Shown here: piece by piece, positions 15,578 to 25,214 of the stretch
Layout: each line of letters opens with the position of its first letter
Numbering within the stretch: the first letter of the stretch is position 1
DNA from: Paenibacillus qinlingensis
GTDB taxonomy: Bacteria > Bacillota > Bacilli > Paenibacillales > NBRC-103111
Direction of reading: 5' to 3'
Assembly: GCF_013204845.1 (NCBI RefSeq)
Contig: NZ_JABMKY010000040.1
Span: forward strand, 1 to 43,365
DNA length: 43,365 bases
Notes under the pieces: generated by a model
Database searches by the model: none
Told to the model about the DNA's origin: nothing
What the model saw: only the letters and a program-made list of their open reading frames with translations
Position numbers and translations under genes: made by a program

Positions 15578-17362
15578 ATGTTCAAGAAGAAGCTATCGTT
15601 TAAACTCATTGCTTCGTTATCCGTTTTGATTTTGGTCATCTTCCTCATTTCTGGATATGCCACCTATACCGTTTATCTCAAGCTTTTTACGACGGAAATC
15701 AGCAAGCAGTTCGCTAAGGCCAATGAGCAGGCAACCGCACGTGTCGAGACGCAAATTCAGAATCTATATAAAGCAACCAATTATATCGTGTTCCATCCTT
15801 ATATTGAAGATATTCTCAGGCGCTCAGCAGAGCGTGCTGATGATACTTTCTACAACCGCTTGCTTGATCAGGACGAGCTGACGAAGCTGCTGAATCAGAT
15901 CTCGATTGATGAACCCAAGCTTTCCAGCATGTATGTGTACAATACGAAGGGCTCCGGCTACTTTTTTGAAAATAATGCAGGTACGGTCATCCCCCTCAGT
16001 GATGCCAACTACGCAGCGGTCCTTCGCTCCTTAGAGGGATCTAATGGTGAGCTGGTGTGGCAGCCTCTGAAAATATCGAGCATCGAAAGCTCCGGCTATC
16101 GCAATGTGATCTCTGCGGCACGCTATATGAAGAACAAGAAGCAGGAACTCTACGGCAACCTGATTTTATTTTACGATCAATCGATCTTTGGATCCATTCT
16201 TGATGAATTAGCGAAAGGCGAAAACGCGCAGGTGATCCTACTCGACAGCAACGACAAGGTCGTCTATACGAATGCTAAGCCAAATAGCGCATTTAAGCTG
16301 GAAGATCTGTTGCACGTATCAGACTCTCAAATTGTGAAGTCGAATGGGGAGTCGATCCTCGTTAGCCGCAATAAGACGAGAGACTCCGGGATGACACTCA
16401 TCAGCACCTTGTCACTGAAATCCATTAATGAGAAGAGTCAGGTTATTTTCCAAATCGCCCTCTACTCGGGTCTCGTCAGTATTCTGCTAGCTTCTTTACT
16501 TATTTTCTTCACTGGAAAAAGATTGCTCAAACCACTTTACACGTTAGTTACCGGAATGAAAAAGCTCCGCAGTGGCCGCTTCGATACGCGCATTCGCATC
16601 TCCACTCAGGATGAGCTCGCTTTTCTAGGCCATAGTTTCAATGAGATGGCAGCGAATATTGAGTCACTCGTAGAGGAAGTGTATGAACGTAAGTTAAATG
16701 AGCGGGAAGCCGAGCTCACCGCGCTGCAAGCGCAATTAAATCCTCATTTCCTCTATAACACATTGGATACAATTCATATGAAGCTTTACCTAGGTGAGAA
16801 TGACGAACAAGCAGCTCAGTTGGTGCTTTCCTTGTCTGGGCTGCTGCGCTATGCGCTGCAAAACCCAAATGCGCATACGACTGTAAAAGACGAGATCGAG
16901 CACATCACGAAATATATCAATATTCAAAGTGTACGGATTGGCGGCAGACTCGAGACGTTTATTCAAGTAGACGAGGAAGCGGAGCAGCTTCCAGTAATCC
17001 GGCTCATTTTGCAGCCCCTGGTGGAGAACGCTTTCGTGCACGCTTTTGCCCAAATGTCCAAAATTTGCATTCTGCGCATTAAGGTGTACATGGAGCAATC
17101 CTTATTATGTATCGAAATTAGTGATAATGGTCGAGGCATGACACAGGAGCAGGTGGATACAATCATGCAGTTGCAACATCGCAGGCTTGAGGAGCCAACC
17201 AGTACCACTGGTGGAATTGGTCTGAAAACCGTGATCAGACGTGTCAGTCTTATGTATGGTTCTCCGTATGGATTAGTTATCCACAGTGAACCTAATGCGG
17301 GCACGACGATGAAACTAATACTCCCCGTTCAAACCCAGATGGAAGGAAGTCGGCAGCGATGA
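15578..17362 (+). CDS. YesM-like sensor histidine kinase, locus 2
   Basis: Seen: 594 residues from the ATG at 15578. A longer reading from the GTG at 15560 is unlikely, because the -10 box at 15552-15557 puts the transcript start near 15565 and GGGGGTG lies just before 15578. A membrane segment at about 10-32 is followed by an extracellular sensor region, a second segment near 289-312 and a HAMP linker (LRSGRFDTRIRISTQDELAFLG). The kinase core has His390 in NPHFLYNTLDTIH, N box NAFVHAF and G1 box DNGRGM, then GGIGLKT. Its stop overlaps the regulator's ATG in ATGA, showing translational coupling. It probably senses a galactoside-related signal, given the GH59 genes downstream; the ligand is not proven. 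Confidence 0.93.
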   Translation: MFKKKLSFKLIASLSVLILVIFLISGYATYTVYLKLFTTEISKQFAKANEQATARVETQIQNLYKATNYIVFHPYIEDILRRSAERADDTFYNRLLDQDELTKLLNQISIDEPKLSSMYVYNTKGSGYFFENNAGTVIPLSDANYAAVLRSLEGSNGELVWQPLKISSIESSGYRNVISAARYMKNKKQELYGNLILFYDQSIFGSILDELAKGENAQVILLDSNDKVVYTNAKPNSAFKLEDLLHVSDSQIVKSNGESILVSRNKTRDSGMTLISTLSLKSINEKSQVIFQIALYSGLVSILLASLLIFFTGKRLLKPLYTLVTGMKKLRSGRFDTRIRISTQDELAFLGHSFNEMAANIESLVEEVYERKLNEREAELTALQAQLNPHFLYNTLDTIHMKLYLGENDEQAAQLVLSLSGLLRYALQNPNAHTTVKDEIEHITKYINIQSVRIGGRLETFIQVDEEAEQLPVIRLILQPLVENAFVHAFAQMSKICILRIKVYMEQSLLCIEISDNGRGMTQEQVDTIMQLQHRRLEEPTSTTGGIGLKTVIRRVSLMYGSPYGLVIHSEPNAGTTMKLILPVQTQMEGSRQR

Positions 17363-18855
17363 AAGGGAAACTGTTACTTGTAGACGATGAGCATCTCATA
17401 CGCAGGGGCTTGTCTAAAATGATAGAAGCAAGCCACGCTGGATGGACCGTCATCGGGGAGGCTGAGAACGGTGTTCAAGCCTTATCCCTTATTGAAGAGC
17501 TTGAGCCGGATCTAGTTATTACGGATATTCGCATGCCCGAAATGGACGGTGTTGAGCTTTGCAGACACATCTCCGAGTTGAACCGCTCGATTGATGTGAT
17601 GGTGCTAACGGCGCATAAGGATTTTGAATTTGCGCAGGCAGCGCTTCGCTATGGGGCGATAGACTTCCTGTTGAAGCCCATCTCAGCACAAGAATTAGCG
17701 CACCCGCTGGAGAAAGCTTATCGTTTGTATGCGGATCGCCAAGAGCAGGAAGAACGCAGTCAATTGGAACGGAATCGTCTACTTGAACATCACATTCAGT
17801 CGTGGCTTTTGGGTCTTCCGATGGACGAAGATGCAGTGGCACGTTTGCAGACAACCTGTGAGGGCAGACAACTATTGGTATTTACAGTTGAGACCTACAC
17901 GCCGTCATCCAAAAGCTATCGGCGCGAAGATGCGAGACTGCTGCAATTTGCTTTGCTGAACATGATGAAGGAATGGTTCGCCATCTCGCAGTTATCTGGC
18001 AATATTACGAATGCGAAGCACGATGTGTTCGCTGTGCTGACTGATAAAACTTACTCACTCGCCTCCTTCGAGCTTGGACTGGTGGCGACTGCGCAAAGCC
18101 TGCTTGGTTTAACACTCCGGTCAGAAGCCTATGAGAGCATGAACTCCTTATATGGACATTTCGCTTCCTATGAGGGGAACGGTAAAGCAGAGCTGCAGAT
18201 CCCTGATCATGCCGCTCGGAGCAAAAGCATACAAACCGAAGTTATGTCATTCATCGTACAGGGAAAAACAGAGCAGCTGCGTGAATATTTGGAGATTCAT
18301 CTCCGGCAAGTGACCGAGATGAATGTGAACGATGCCAAAATCGAGGGACTCAGCACGGCTTTGGCACTTGCAGCAGCAAGTAAGCGGGCTTTAGAAGGAG
18401 AAGACGCCGAGGAGAAAGGACTTGGGGAGTGGATTGAGGCGCTCCAGCCAATTCGATTATCCACCGAAGTCGCGGAGTGGCTATCCAAACAGATACAAGC
18501 CTTTATGTGGCAGTTAAATTCGTGGCTTGCCGGGAAAAATGTCAATTTACTGGATAAAGCTATTGCGTATATGGAGCGAAATTACGAGGGAGCTTGCTCC
18601 ATTCATGATGTCGCCCAGCACGTGCATCTCAGTGTGAGCTACTTTAGCAACCTTTTCAAAAAAGAAACAGGCGAAAGCTACACCAACTACTTAACGAAGT
18701 TCCGTTTGGAGAAGGCGAAAATTCTATTAAGCAATACGAATATGAAAATATCCGAAATCGCCGAATCGGTCGGCTACGAGGATCCGAACTATTTCACTAC
18801 GGTTTTCCGTACTTGGGTGCATTGCTCGCCGAGTGAATTTCGGAAGATGGGCTAG
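17359..18855 (+). CDS. YesN-like response regulator (receiver + AraC-type HTH), locus 2
   Basis: Seen: 498 residues. The receiver domain has VDDE, phospho-acceptor Asp56 (ITDIRMPEMDG), VLTAHKD with the switch Thr, and FLLKPI with the conserved Lys. The C-terminal AraC-type double HTH reads IHDVAQHVHLSVSYFSNLFKKETG and ISEIAESVGYEDPNYFTTVFRTWVHCSPSEF. It overlaps the kinase gene by four bases (ATGA). A hairpin terminator follows. Inference: once phosphorylated it binds ATTTTCGAG direct repeats at its own promoter and at the transporter promoter 220 bp downstream of its stop. Confidence 0.93.
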   Translation: MKGKLLLVDDEHLIRRGLSKMIEASHAGWTVIGEAENGVQALSLIEELEPDLVITDIRMPEMDGVELCRHISELNRSIDVMVLTAHKDFEFAQAALRYGAIDFLLKPISAQELAHPLEKAYRLYADRQEQEERSQLERNRLLEHHIQSWLLGLPMDEDAVARLQTTCEGRQLLVFTVETYTPSSKSYRREDARLLQFALLNMMKEWFAISQLSGNITNAKHDVFAVLTDKTYSLASFELGLVATAQSLLGLTLRSEAYESMNSLYGHFASYEGNGKAELQIPDHAARSKSIQTEVMSFIVQGKTEQLREYLEIHLRQVTEMNVNDAKIEGLSTALALAAASKRALEGEDAEEKGLGEWIEALQPIRLSTEVAEWLSKQIQAFMWQLNSWLAGKNVNLLDKAIAYMERNYEGACSIHDVAQHVHLSVSYFSNLFKKETGESYTNYLTKFRLEKAKILLSNTNMKISEIAESVGYEDPNYFTTVFRTWVHCSPSEFRKMG

Positions 18856-18869
18856 TTCAAATTGCAGTC

Positions 18870-18906
18870 AAAGGCATGTAGCGAATAAAGCTGCGTGCCT
18901 TTCTTT
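18870..18906 (+). terminator. Rho-independent terminator of the locus 2 two-component operon
   Basis: AAAGGCATGTAGC pairs with GCTGCGTGCCTTT (two G-U pairs in RNA) and is followed by CTTTAAAT. Confidence 0.75.
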
Positions 18907-18922
18907 AAATATAAGAAGTTGA

Positions 18923-18945
18923 ATAGATGGATTTTCTCCAGTTAA
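18923..18945. repeat. Single unit of the CCAGTTA intergenic repeat
   Basis: GATGGATTTTCTCCAGTTAA resembles the GGATTTCCTCCCGTTA unit at 29016-29032 and the CCTCCAGTTA unit near 15191. It lies in the 302-bp gap between the response regulator and transporter genes. The rest of that gap holds a terminator and the transporter promoter. Confidence 0.5.
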
Positions 18946-19054
18946 TACAAATTTGTGAATCGCAATTCTCACCAACTCTACAAACTCCATCAAAACTGCC
19001 AGAGCGGCGAGATGCTTGTCCATCCCGATTGTCATACTAAGACCCAACAGACGT

Positions 19055-19132
19055 ATTTCATATGATCTTCGTATAATTTTCGAGGTATTGCTTATCAGAT
19101 TCAAGGTAGGTTTGAAATTTTCCTTCTATAAT
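19055..19132 (+). promoter_or_regulatory. Promoter and direct-repeat operator of the locus 2 transporter/GH59 operon
   Basis: TATAATTTTCGAGG (19072-19085) contains the same ATTTTCGAG half-site as the two-component promoter. A degenerate half-site AGATTCAAG follows 21 bp later (19097-19105), and the -10 box TATAAT is at 19127-19132, 30 bp after that, exactly as at 15501-15557. A third weak half-site (ATTTCATAT) lies 21 bp upstream at 19055. The -35 position is poor, again suggesting activation. Confidence 0.68.
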
Positions 19133-19157
19133 AAGTAGTAGAAAGGAGAGAGATACA

Positions 19158-20117
19158 ATGAACCCAAATTCGGAGGTACATACCACAGTTATACCGAATC
19201 AACTGCGTAAAGTGAAAGCCAGATCAAGGCTTCGCTGGAAGGAAAGCTTCCCCCTTATTCTCATGTTGATTCCCGGCATATTGTTCTATGTGCTGTTTAA
19301 ATATTTGCCGATGGGAGGGCTTGTCATTGCCTTCAAAGACTACAATTTCACGGATGGTATTCTTCACAGTCCTTGGGTCGGGATGAACAACTTTGAAACA
19401 TTATTTAAACAAGACCAGACAGTGGACATCATCCGCAACACACTTGTATTGAGCGGTTTAACGATTATTTGTGGGTTTCCCATTCCGATCGCGCTTGCGA
19501 TTATGTTGAATGAAGCACGTCGGATGTGGTTCAAACGGATCGTGCAGACCATTCTGTATATGCCTCACTTTTTCTCATGGGTCATTGTGGGGGGGTTAAT
19601 TATTTCGATCCTGTCAATTGAATCAGGCACCGTGAACAACTGGATCAAGCTTTCGGGCGGTGAACCATTCGCATTCTTATACAACACGAAGAGTTGGATC
19701 GCTGTTTTTATCTCCTCAGGAGTATGGAAGGAAATGGGTTTTAACGCCATCATCTACTTGGCTGCATTGACGGCCATTGATCCCTCTCTGTATGAATCGG
19801 CTAACATCGATGGAGCGAACAAATGGCAGCAGATTCGTCATGTGACGATTCCGGGGATTAGCACAACGATCGTCCTTCTACTCATTTTACAATTAGGTAA
19901 GGTAATGGAGATTGGCTTTGATCATGTGTATGTGTTGCAAAATTCATTAAACGCCAGTGTCTCCGAGGTTATCTCGACCTATATGTATCGCGTGGGCCTT
20001 CAAGGTGGGCAGTTCAGCTTGACGGCAGCAATGGGGTTTTTCGAATCCGTTGTAGGCTTTGTACTTGTCTATTCTGCCAATGCATTGGCGCGTAAATTTG
20101 GCCATGGTTTATTTTAA
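19158..20117 (+). CDS. Carbohydrate ABC transporter permease, LplB-like, locus 2
   Basis: Seen: 319 residues and about six membrane segments. The LplB-type opening is LILMLIPGILFYVLFKYLPMGGLVIAFKDYN, and the EAA loop is YESANIDGANKWQQIRHVTIPGI. The ATG follows AAAGGAGAG. It is the first gene of a permease-permease-binding protein-GH59-GH59 run, all on the plus strand with short gaps. This suggests a single operon of about 9.7 kb that imports and processes one substrate class. Confidence 0.92.
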   Translation: MNPNSEVHTTVIPNQLRKVKARSRLRWKESFPLILMLIPGILFYVLFKYLPMGGLVIAFKDYNFTDGILHSPWVGMNNFETLFKQDQTVDIIRNTLVLSGLTIICGFPIPIALAIMLNEARRMWFKRIVQTILYMPHFFSWVIVGGLIISILSIESGTVNNWIKLSGGEPFAFLYNTKSWIAVFISSGVWKEMGFNAIIYLAALTAIDPSLYESANIDGANKWQQIRHVTIPGISTTIVLLLILQLGKVMEIGFDHVYVLQNSLNASVSEVISTYMYRVGLQGGQFSLTAAMGFFESVVGFVLVYSANALARKFGHGLF

Positions 20118-20137
20118 AGTGGAGGTGACATGAGAAC

Positions 20138-21007
20138 ATGAGAACGTCCTTCGGAGACCGCCTCTTTTTCGGACTTAATTATGGTTTACTGGCGTTAATC
20201 GCCTTGACGTGCTTGCTGCCTTTGCTGCATATTGCCTCATTATCGCTCAGTCATACGCAGGACATTCTGTCAGGCAGGGTAACGTTCTGGCCGGTTGGAT
20301 GGAATACAGATGCCTTTACGTCAATGATTGAAGGGACACGGATGCTATCCGCCTTTAGAAATAGTGTTGTGATCACCGTTGTTGGTGTCGCGTTAAGCAT
20401 GCTGGTTACGATACTCACCGCTTACCCATTGTCACGTAAATTATTTCCCGGCAGACGCTATGTGACCTTGGCTTTGATTTTTACCATGATGTTTACCGGG
20501 GGGATGATTCCTACTTATCTCATTGTGAAAACATTTGGACTTGTGAATAGTTACTGGGCACTATGGATTCCCGCTCTCGTAAATACGTACAATATGCTCG
20601 TCATGAAGACATACTTCGAGAACATACCTGATGAACTGGAAGAAGCGGGTAAAATGGACGGATGCGGACAATGGCGTCAGTTGCTGCAAATTATTTTGCC
20701 ATTATCTAAGCCCGTGCTGGCGACGATCACGCTATTTTATGCGGTAAGCTATTGGAACTCATTTTTCAATGTGATGCTCTATATCAATGAATCCGCGAAA
20801 TATAATTTGGCGGTCCTTGTGCAAAATATGATTCAAAACCAACAGCTTCTGCAGGAGATCGTGTTAACAGGCGTCCAAGTCGAAGTTGTGCCAGAATCTT
20901 TGAAGGCGGCTAGTGTCATGATTATGATGCTGCCCATGATCGTGATCTACCCGTTCCTGCAAAAGTATTTCGTGAAGGGCGTTATGCTCGGTGCTGTAAA
21001 AGGCTAG
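20138..21007 (+). CDS. Carbohydrate ABC transporter permease, LplC-like, locus 2
   Basis: Seen: 289 residues and about six membrane segments. The EAA loop is LEEAGKMDGCGQWRQLLQIILPL, followed by LFYAVSYWNSFFNVMLYI and the group's usual C-terminus KGVMLGAVKG. GGAGGTGA precedes the start; the ATG at 20130 stops after three codons, so 20138 is the start. It partners the upstream permease. No ABC ATPase is encoded nearby. Confidence 0.92.
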   Translation: MRTSFGDRLFFGLNYGLLALIALTCLLPLLHIASLSLSHTQDILSGRVTFWPVGWNTDAFTSMIEGTRMLSAFRNSVVITVVGVALSMLVTILTAYPLSRKLFPGRRYVTLALIFTMMFTGGMIPTYLIVKTFGLVNSYWALWIPALVNTYNMLVMKTYFENIPDELEEAGKMDGCGQWRQLLQIILPLSKPVLATITLFYAVSYWNSFFNVMLYINESAKYNLAVLVQNMIQNQQLLQEIVLTGVQVEVVPESLKAASVMIMMLPMIVIYPFLQKYFVKGVMLGAVKG

Positions 21008-21070
21008 TCTCATTCATGCTGGATTCACCATGCTTACCAAGCGTTTTATATATGAAAGGGGTATGTATAC

Positions 21071-22789
21071 ATGAGAAATATGAAAGTGAAGCTTGCTTTA
21101 GCGTCAACCGCCGTTTTGGCTCTTACCGTGATCGGCTGCTCCAAAGATGATGAAACAGCTTCTACAGCATCACCGGCTGCATCGTCATCGGTGTCATCCG
21201 TACCGACCAAAGCGCCGGAGGTTCGCAAGGACATTACCGTAACCGCTTATGACACGGGGCGTGTCTCCCAAGAAGAAGGAACGAACGAGTCTAATCGCTG
21301 GACCAAGTGGATCAACGAGAAAGGGCCTGAGAATGTGAAATTCACAGCGGTTTCTTTTGCCCAGATTAAAGAAAAAACGAATGTCATGTTCGCCTCTGGT
21401 TCTGCACCCGACCTCTTAATGGTGTTCGATCCAACGATCAGAAACCCCTTGTACGAGCAAAAACAGCTGCTGCCTCTCGATGATTTGATTGCCAAGAGCT
21501 CCACAGATTACAAGAAGCTGCTTGAGCAGAATCCGCTGCTCCGTAAAGCCGGCACCAAGCCAGACGGTAAGCTGTACGAAGTCGGGCATATTCAATGGGT
21601 CAATCCGCTGCGTGGTGTCATTATCCGTACAGACTGGTTGAAGAAGCTCGGTCTCGACATGCCGAAAACAACGGACGATTTATATAAGGTTGCGAAGGCT
21701 TTTGCTGAACAGGATCCAGACGGGAATGGTAAAAAGGATACGTTTGGTATCGCGTTGGCTGGCTCAATGGAATACACGATCAACCAAATGTTCTATGCAA
21801 TTAAGCCTTGGGTTGTCAAAGACGGCAAGCTTATCTATAGCTGGGAAAACATTAAGGTTGCGACAGATTTTAAGAAAAAGCTGTACAGTGAAGGCATTGT
21901 AGATAAGGACTTTTTCAATGATAAAAATATGGCGAAGGCCAAACAAGACTTTATCACAGGAAAAGTTGGTATCATTTCACCGAATTTTAATACACCGCAG
22001 GATATCGTGTCACAGTTTCTAGATCCGCTTCAAAAGAACGTACCTACTGCAACGATGACGCTGATGCCGTTCCCAACAAGTCCATTCGGACGCTTTACGC
22101 CTTCGTTGGAAAATCCAGTGCAAATGACAGGTGCTGTTGCGGCTTCAACGAAAAATGCGGACGCTGTAATGAAATATATTGATTTCATGGCAAAGGATTC
22201 CACGGCTGATGTTCTCGATAATGGGACGGAAGGCGTTCATACGAAAACAGTTGATGGTTGTGCACAAATTATCGATGCCGACAAATTTAAGAAAGAAGTT
22301 AGTGATATCACGGTTTACATGAAAATGCTAACGAATACAGGCTTGCGCTTTAATAAATGTTCCACGGCAGCGGTTCAGTATAAGAGTGACCCGCGAGTGC
22401 AGGATTACTACCAATTGCTGCGTGACACGTACCTAACGTTCGATCTGCCTTACGCAGAATTGACGCACTCGGAGCATATGCCGCAGCTGCCGAAAGACCT
22501 CGCAACGATTGTGACGAACACAGACAAACAAGTGAATAGTATGGTTGGTGCTGGCAATGGGACGGTTTGGGCCAAATCCATCGTGGAAGGCGATAAATAC
22601 TCCACAGATGATGCCATGAAGGAAGCCATCGCAATTTGGGAAAAAGCAGACGGCAAGAAAGTCGAAGAGTGGATGGCCAACTGGTACGCAACTCAGAAGG
22701 ATAATGCTTTTCTTGCGAAAGACATGTATGAAATCGCGAAGCAGCAGGATCAGAAGTACAAACAAATCATGAGCGAAATTAAAAAATAA
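21071..22789 (+). CDS. Extracellular solute-binding lipoprotein (LipO-like), locus 2
   Basis: Seen: 572 residues. The signal peptide ends in the lipobox TVIGC with acylated Cys23, followed by a Ser/Ala-rich tether. The body has the large LipO-type sugar-binding fold with DWLKKLGLDMPKTTDDLYKVAKAF and a Ca-binding-like loop DPDGNGKKD. AAAGGGG precedes the ATG. It lies directly before the cytosolic GH59 gene, so it is expected to capture the product of the secreted GH59. The ligand (possibly a galactose-containing oligosaccharide or glycoside) is inferred from context only. Confidence 0.9.
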   Translation: MRNMKVKLALASTAVLALTVIGCSKDDETASTASPAASSSVSSVPTKAPEVRKDITVTAYDTGRVSQEEGTNESNRWTKWINEKGPENVKFTAVSFAQIKEKTNVMFASGSAPDLLMVFDPTIRNPLYEQKQLLPLDDLIAKSSTDYKKLLEQNPLLRKAGTKPDGKLYEVGHIQWVNPLRGVIIRTDWLKKLGLDMPKTTDDLYKVAKAFAEQDPDGNGKKDTFGIALAGSMEYTINQMFYAIKPWVVKDGKLIYSWENIKVATDFKKKLYSEGIVDKDFFNDKNMAKAKQDFITGKVGIISPNFNTPQDIVSQFLDPLQKNVPTATMTLMPFPTSPFGRFTPSLENPVQMTGAVAASTKNADAVMKYIDFMAKDSTADVLDNGTEGVHTKTVDGCAQIIDADKFKKEVSDITVYMKMLTNTGLRFNKCSTAAVQYKSDPRVQDYYQLLRDTYLTFDLPYAELTHSEHMPQLPKDLATIVTNTDKQVNSMVGAGNGTVWAKSIVEGDKYSTDDAMKEAIAIWEKADGKKVEEWMANWYATQKDNAFLAKDMYEIAKQQDQKYKQIMSEIKK

Positions 22790-22842
22790 TCCTTAGGAGG
22801 GCAGACGCATCAAAGCGATCTACCCAGTAAAGGGGTACCAGG

Positions 22843-25113
22843 ATGGAAGATCAGAAGATTGTGAGTAAGATTACATGTGCCGATGCGAAGCCAGGTCGTA
22901 CGTTTGAAGGCATCGGCGGCATTACAAGCAATGGGATGTCGAAGCTGCTTATGGATTATCCCGAGCAGCAACGCAATGAAATCATGGATTTATTATTCAA
23001 GCCGATGTATGGGGTTAGCTTGCAGCATTTGAAGGTGGAGCTGGGCTCCGATGTGAACACTTCGGCGGGTACCGAGCCGTCGCATATGCGGAGTCGAGCG
23101 GATTTTGACATTACACGAGGTTATGGACTACCCATTGCAAAGCTTGCTAAGGAGATCAACCCGGCGCTGCTGCTCGACGCGCTTCGCTGGGGGACGCCGC
23201 TTTGGATTCAGAACGACGAGGATAAACTGGCGTATTATTTGAATTTCTTGCGCGGAGCCAAGGACGAATACGGACTTGAATTCGACTTCCTCGGTCCGGA
23301 TATCAATGAGGGCGCTTTCAGTCGCGATTGGACCGTAAACACGCTAGTCCCTGGCCTCAAGCGGGAAGGCTTCGGCCACATCAAGTTGGTCGCTGACGAC
23401 AGCGACCATGGCTGGGATATCGCCGACCATGCGGCCGAGGATCCGGAGCTGTTCGAGGCGGTGCACGCCTATGGCGTGCATTATCGCCAGGACAGCACGG
23501 AGACGGCCAAGGTCAGCGGGAGATCGCTATGGCTGAGCGAGGACCTCGCGCCATTCCGCCACAGCTTTAGCCGAGGTGCGCTGCATATCGGCAAGCGCAT
23601 TATCGACATGTATGTCGATGGCAAAATGGTGAAGTACGAGCTGCATCCTTTGCTTGAAGCCGAGTACGAGAACACACCATTTAACTACAAAGGCATCTTA
23701 GTTGCCACTTGGCCTTGGTCTGGGCATTACCGGATTGATCCTGGTTTCTGGGTAATTGCCCATTTTACGCAGTTCATGCAGCCTGGTTGGATCTATCTCG
23801 ATGACGCATGTGGACAATCGGAGACGGGCGGCTATGTGACACTTACCGATCCCAACACGAAGGATATCTCCATCGTTGTGCTTAACAATGGACCAGCGTC
23901 ATGCCGTTACCAATTCGATACGGGAAATACCGATCGGAAGCTGTATATCTGGAAGACAACCGAACATTCTCACTTTCAACTGGCTGCTACACATCTGGAG
24001 TCGGATGGCCCGTATCGATTCACAGCCGAGCCATTTGCCATCTATACAATTACAACGACAACAGGGCAGCGCAAAGGCGATGAAGAGCTAAGCATAACAG
24101 CGGAAACGACATTTCCACTTCCGTATCGTGATGACTTCACGGACGGTCGTCCCAGTGGGAATCCGAAGTATTTGTCCGATCAAGGCGGCGCTTTTGAACT
24201 TGAGCTGAATTCTGATGACGGTGGTCTAATTCTTCGTCAGCAAGTGAGGGAAGAGCAAATCCCGATCGACTGGACGTATCGCCGAACACCGGAACCCTAT
24301 ACGCTCTTCGGCAGCCTGGAATGGACCAACTATCGGTTGTCGGTAGAGGTCCAGCTGGAACAGCATTCAGGCTATATCGGATTAGGCGGCCGCATTAGCT
24401 ATACATCCAAAAGCAATGAGCCGCCGGAAGGCTATTGGCTGCGCATGCGACACACGGGGAGGTATGAGCTGATGAAAGGGAAATACCCCCTTTTGCAGGG
24501 AGATACGACCGCTTTAAATCCCGAGGCATGGTACGCCTTGGAGCTGGCGTTTGAAGGCAAAACCATTAAAGCCTATTGGAACGGTGAGCAATTGTTTGAA
24601 CATATCGATAGCGAGATTTCGAGTGGTCATGCGGCACTATTGAGCAGTTACCATCGACATGCGTTCCGTAGCCTGCGGGTCGAGCCTATCACGGAATCCG
24701 CACCAGTGGATTGCATCCGCTACCTCAATACCAATGCAGCACTGCACTACTCAGGTGATTGGGGTAGAGCCGATGGTGATTGGAATGTGTATGCACGAAC
24801 GTTGGCTAAATCAGGAGTTGCTGGAGCAGAGATGTCATTCAGATTCAAGGGAGAAGCCGCAAGCATTGTTGGAAAGACATGTGCCGACGGTGGATTCTTT
24901 GATATTTATCTGAATGGCACTTATCAAGGTACGGTTGATACGTACAGACCGCAAACTGGATTCCGCAAATCGTTATACAGCGTGAATGGCCTAGATCCAG
25001 ATGCAGAGACGGAAATTAAATTAGTTGTCAAAGGGATGAAGCACCCTGAATCCGCAGATACGAGTGTGTACCTGAATGCGGTGGAGGTTGTTGCAGGACA
25101 GTTGCTTACGTAA
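22843..25113 (+). CDS. GH59-family glycosidase (galactocerebrosidase-like), no signal peptide
   Basis: Seen: 756 residues with no signal peptide, so presumably cytosolic. The N-terminus matches the GH59 pattern known from human GALC: EGIGGITSNGMSKLLMDYP, LFKPMYGVSLQHLKVELGSD, then GTEPSHM. Candidate catalytic residues are Glu156 in DINEG (acid/base, after Asn as in clan GH-A) and Glu233 in LWLSEDLA (nucleophile). WPWSGHY and FTQFMQPGW follow. A beta-sandwich comes next, then a concanavalin-like lectin domain (about 423-620), as in GALC. An extra C-terminal module (about 623-756) is shared with the secreted GH59. AAAGGGG precedes the ATG. Family knowledge: GH59 hydrolyses beta-galactosides. 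The natural bacterial substrate is not known to me. Role in degrading imported galactosides is inference. Confidence 0.87.
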   Translation: MEDQKIVSKITCADAKPGRTFEGIGGITSNGMSKLLMDYPEQQRNEIMDLLFKPMYGVSLQHLKVELGSDVNTSAGTEPSHMRSRADFDITRGYGLPIAKLAKEINPALLLDALRWGTPLWIQNDEDKLAYYLNFLRGAKDEYGLEFDFLGPDINEGAFSRDWTVNTLVPGLKREGFGHIKLVADDSDHGWDIADHAAEDPELFEAVHAYGVHYRQDSTETAKVSGRSLWLSEDLAPFRHSFSRGALHIGKRIIDMYVDGKMVKYELHPLLEAEYENTPFNYKGILVATWPWSGHYRIDPGFWVIAHFTQFMQPGWIYLDDACGQSETGGYVTLTDPNTKDISIVVLNNGPASCRYQFDTGNTDRKLYIWKTTEHSHFQLAATHLESDGPYRFTAEPFAIYTITTTTGQRKGDEELSITAETTFPLPYRDDFTDGRPSGNPKYLSDQGGAFELELNSDDGGLILRQQVREEQIPIDWTYRRTPEPYTLFGSLEWTNYRLSVEVQLEQHSGYIGLGGRISYTSKSNEPPEGYWLRMRHTGRYELMKGKYPLLQGDTTALNPEAWYALELAFEGKTIKAYWNGEQLFEHIDSEISSGHAALLSSYHRHAFRSLRVEPITESAPVDCIRYLNTNAALHYSGDWGRADGDWNVYARTLAKSGVAGAEMSFRFKGEAASIVGKTCADGGFFDIYLNGTYQGTVDTYRPQTGFRKSLYSVNGLDPDAETEIKLVVKGMKHPESADTSVYLNAVEVVAGQLLT

Positions 25114-25214
25114 AGGAGGAGTTAACGTACAACGTGGCATAAGCATTGAGCTTGATGTTTGTGTCACGTTTTTTCGTGCTTTCATACATCCATAACGATA
25201 AGGGAGATGAGTTC

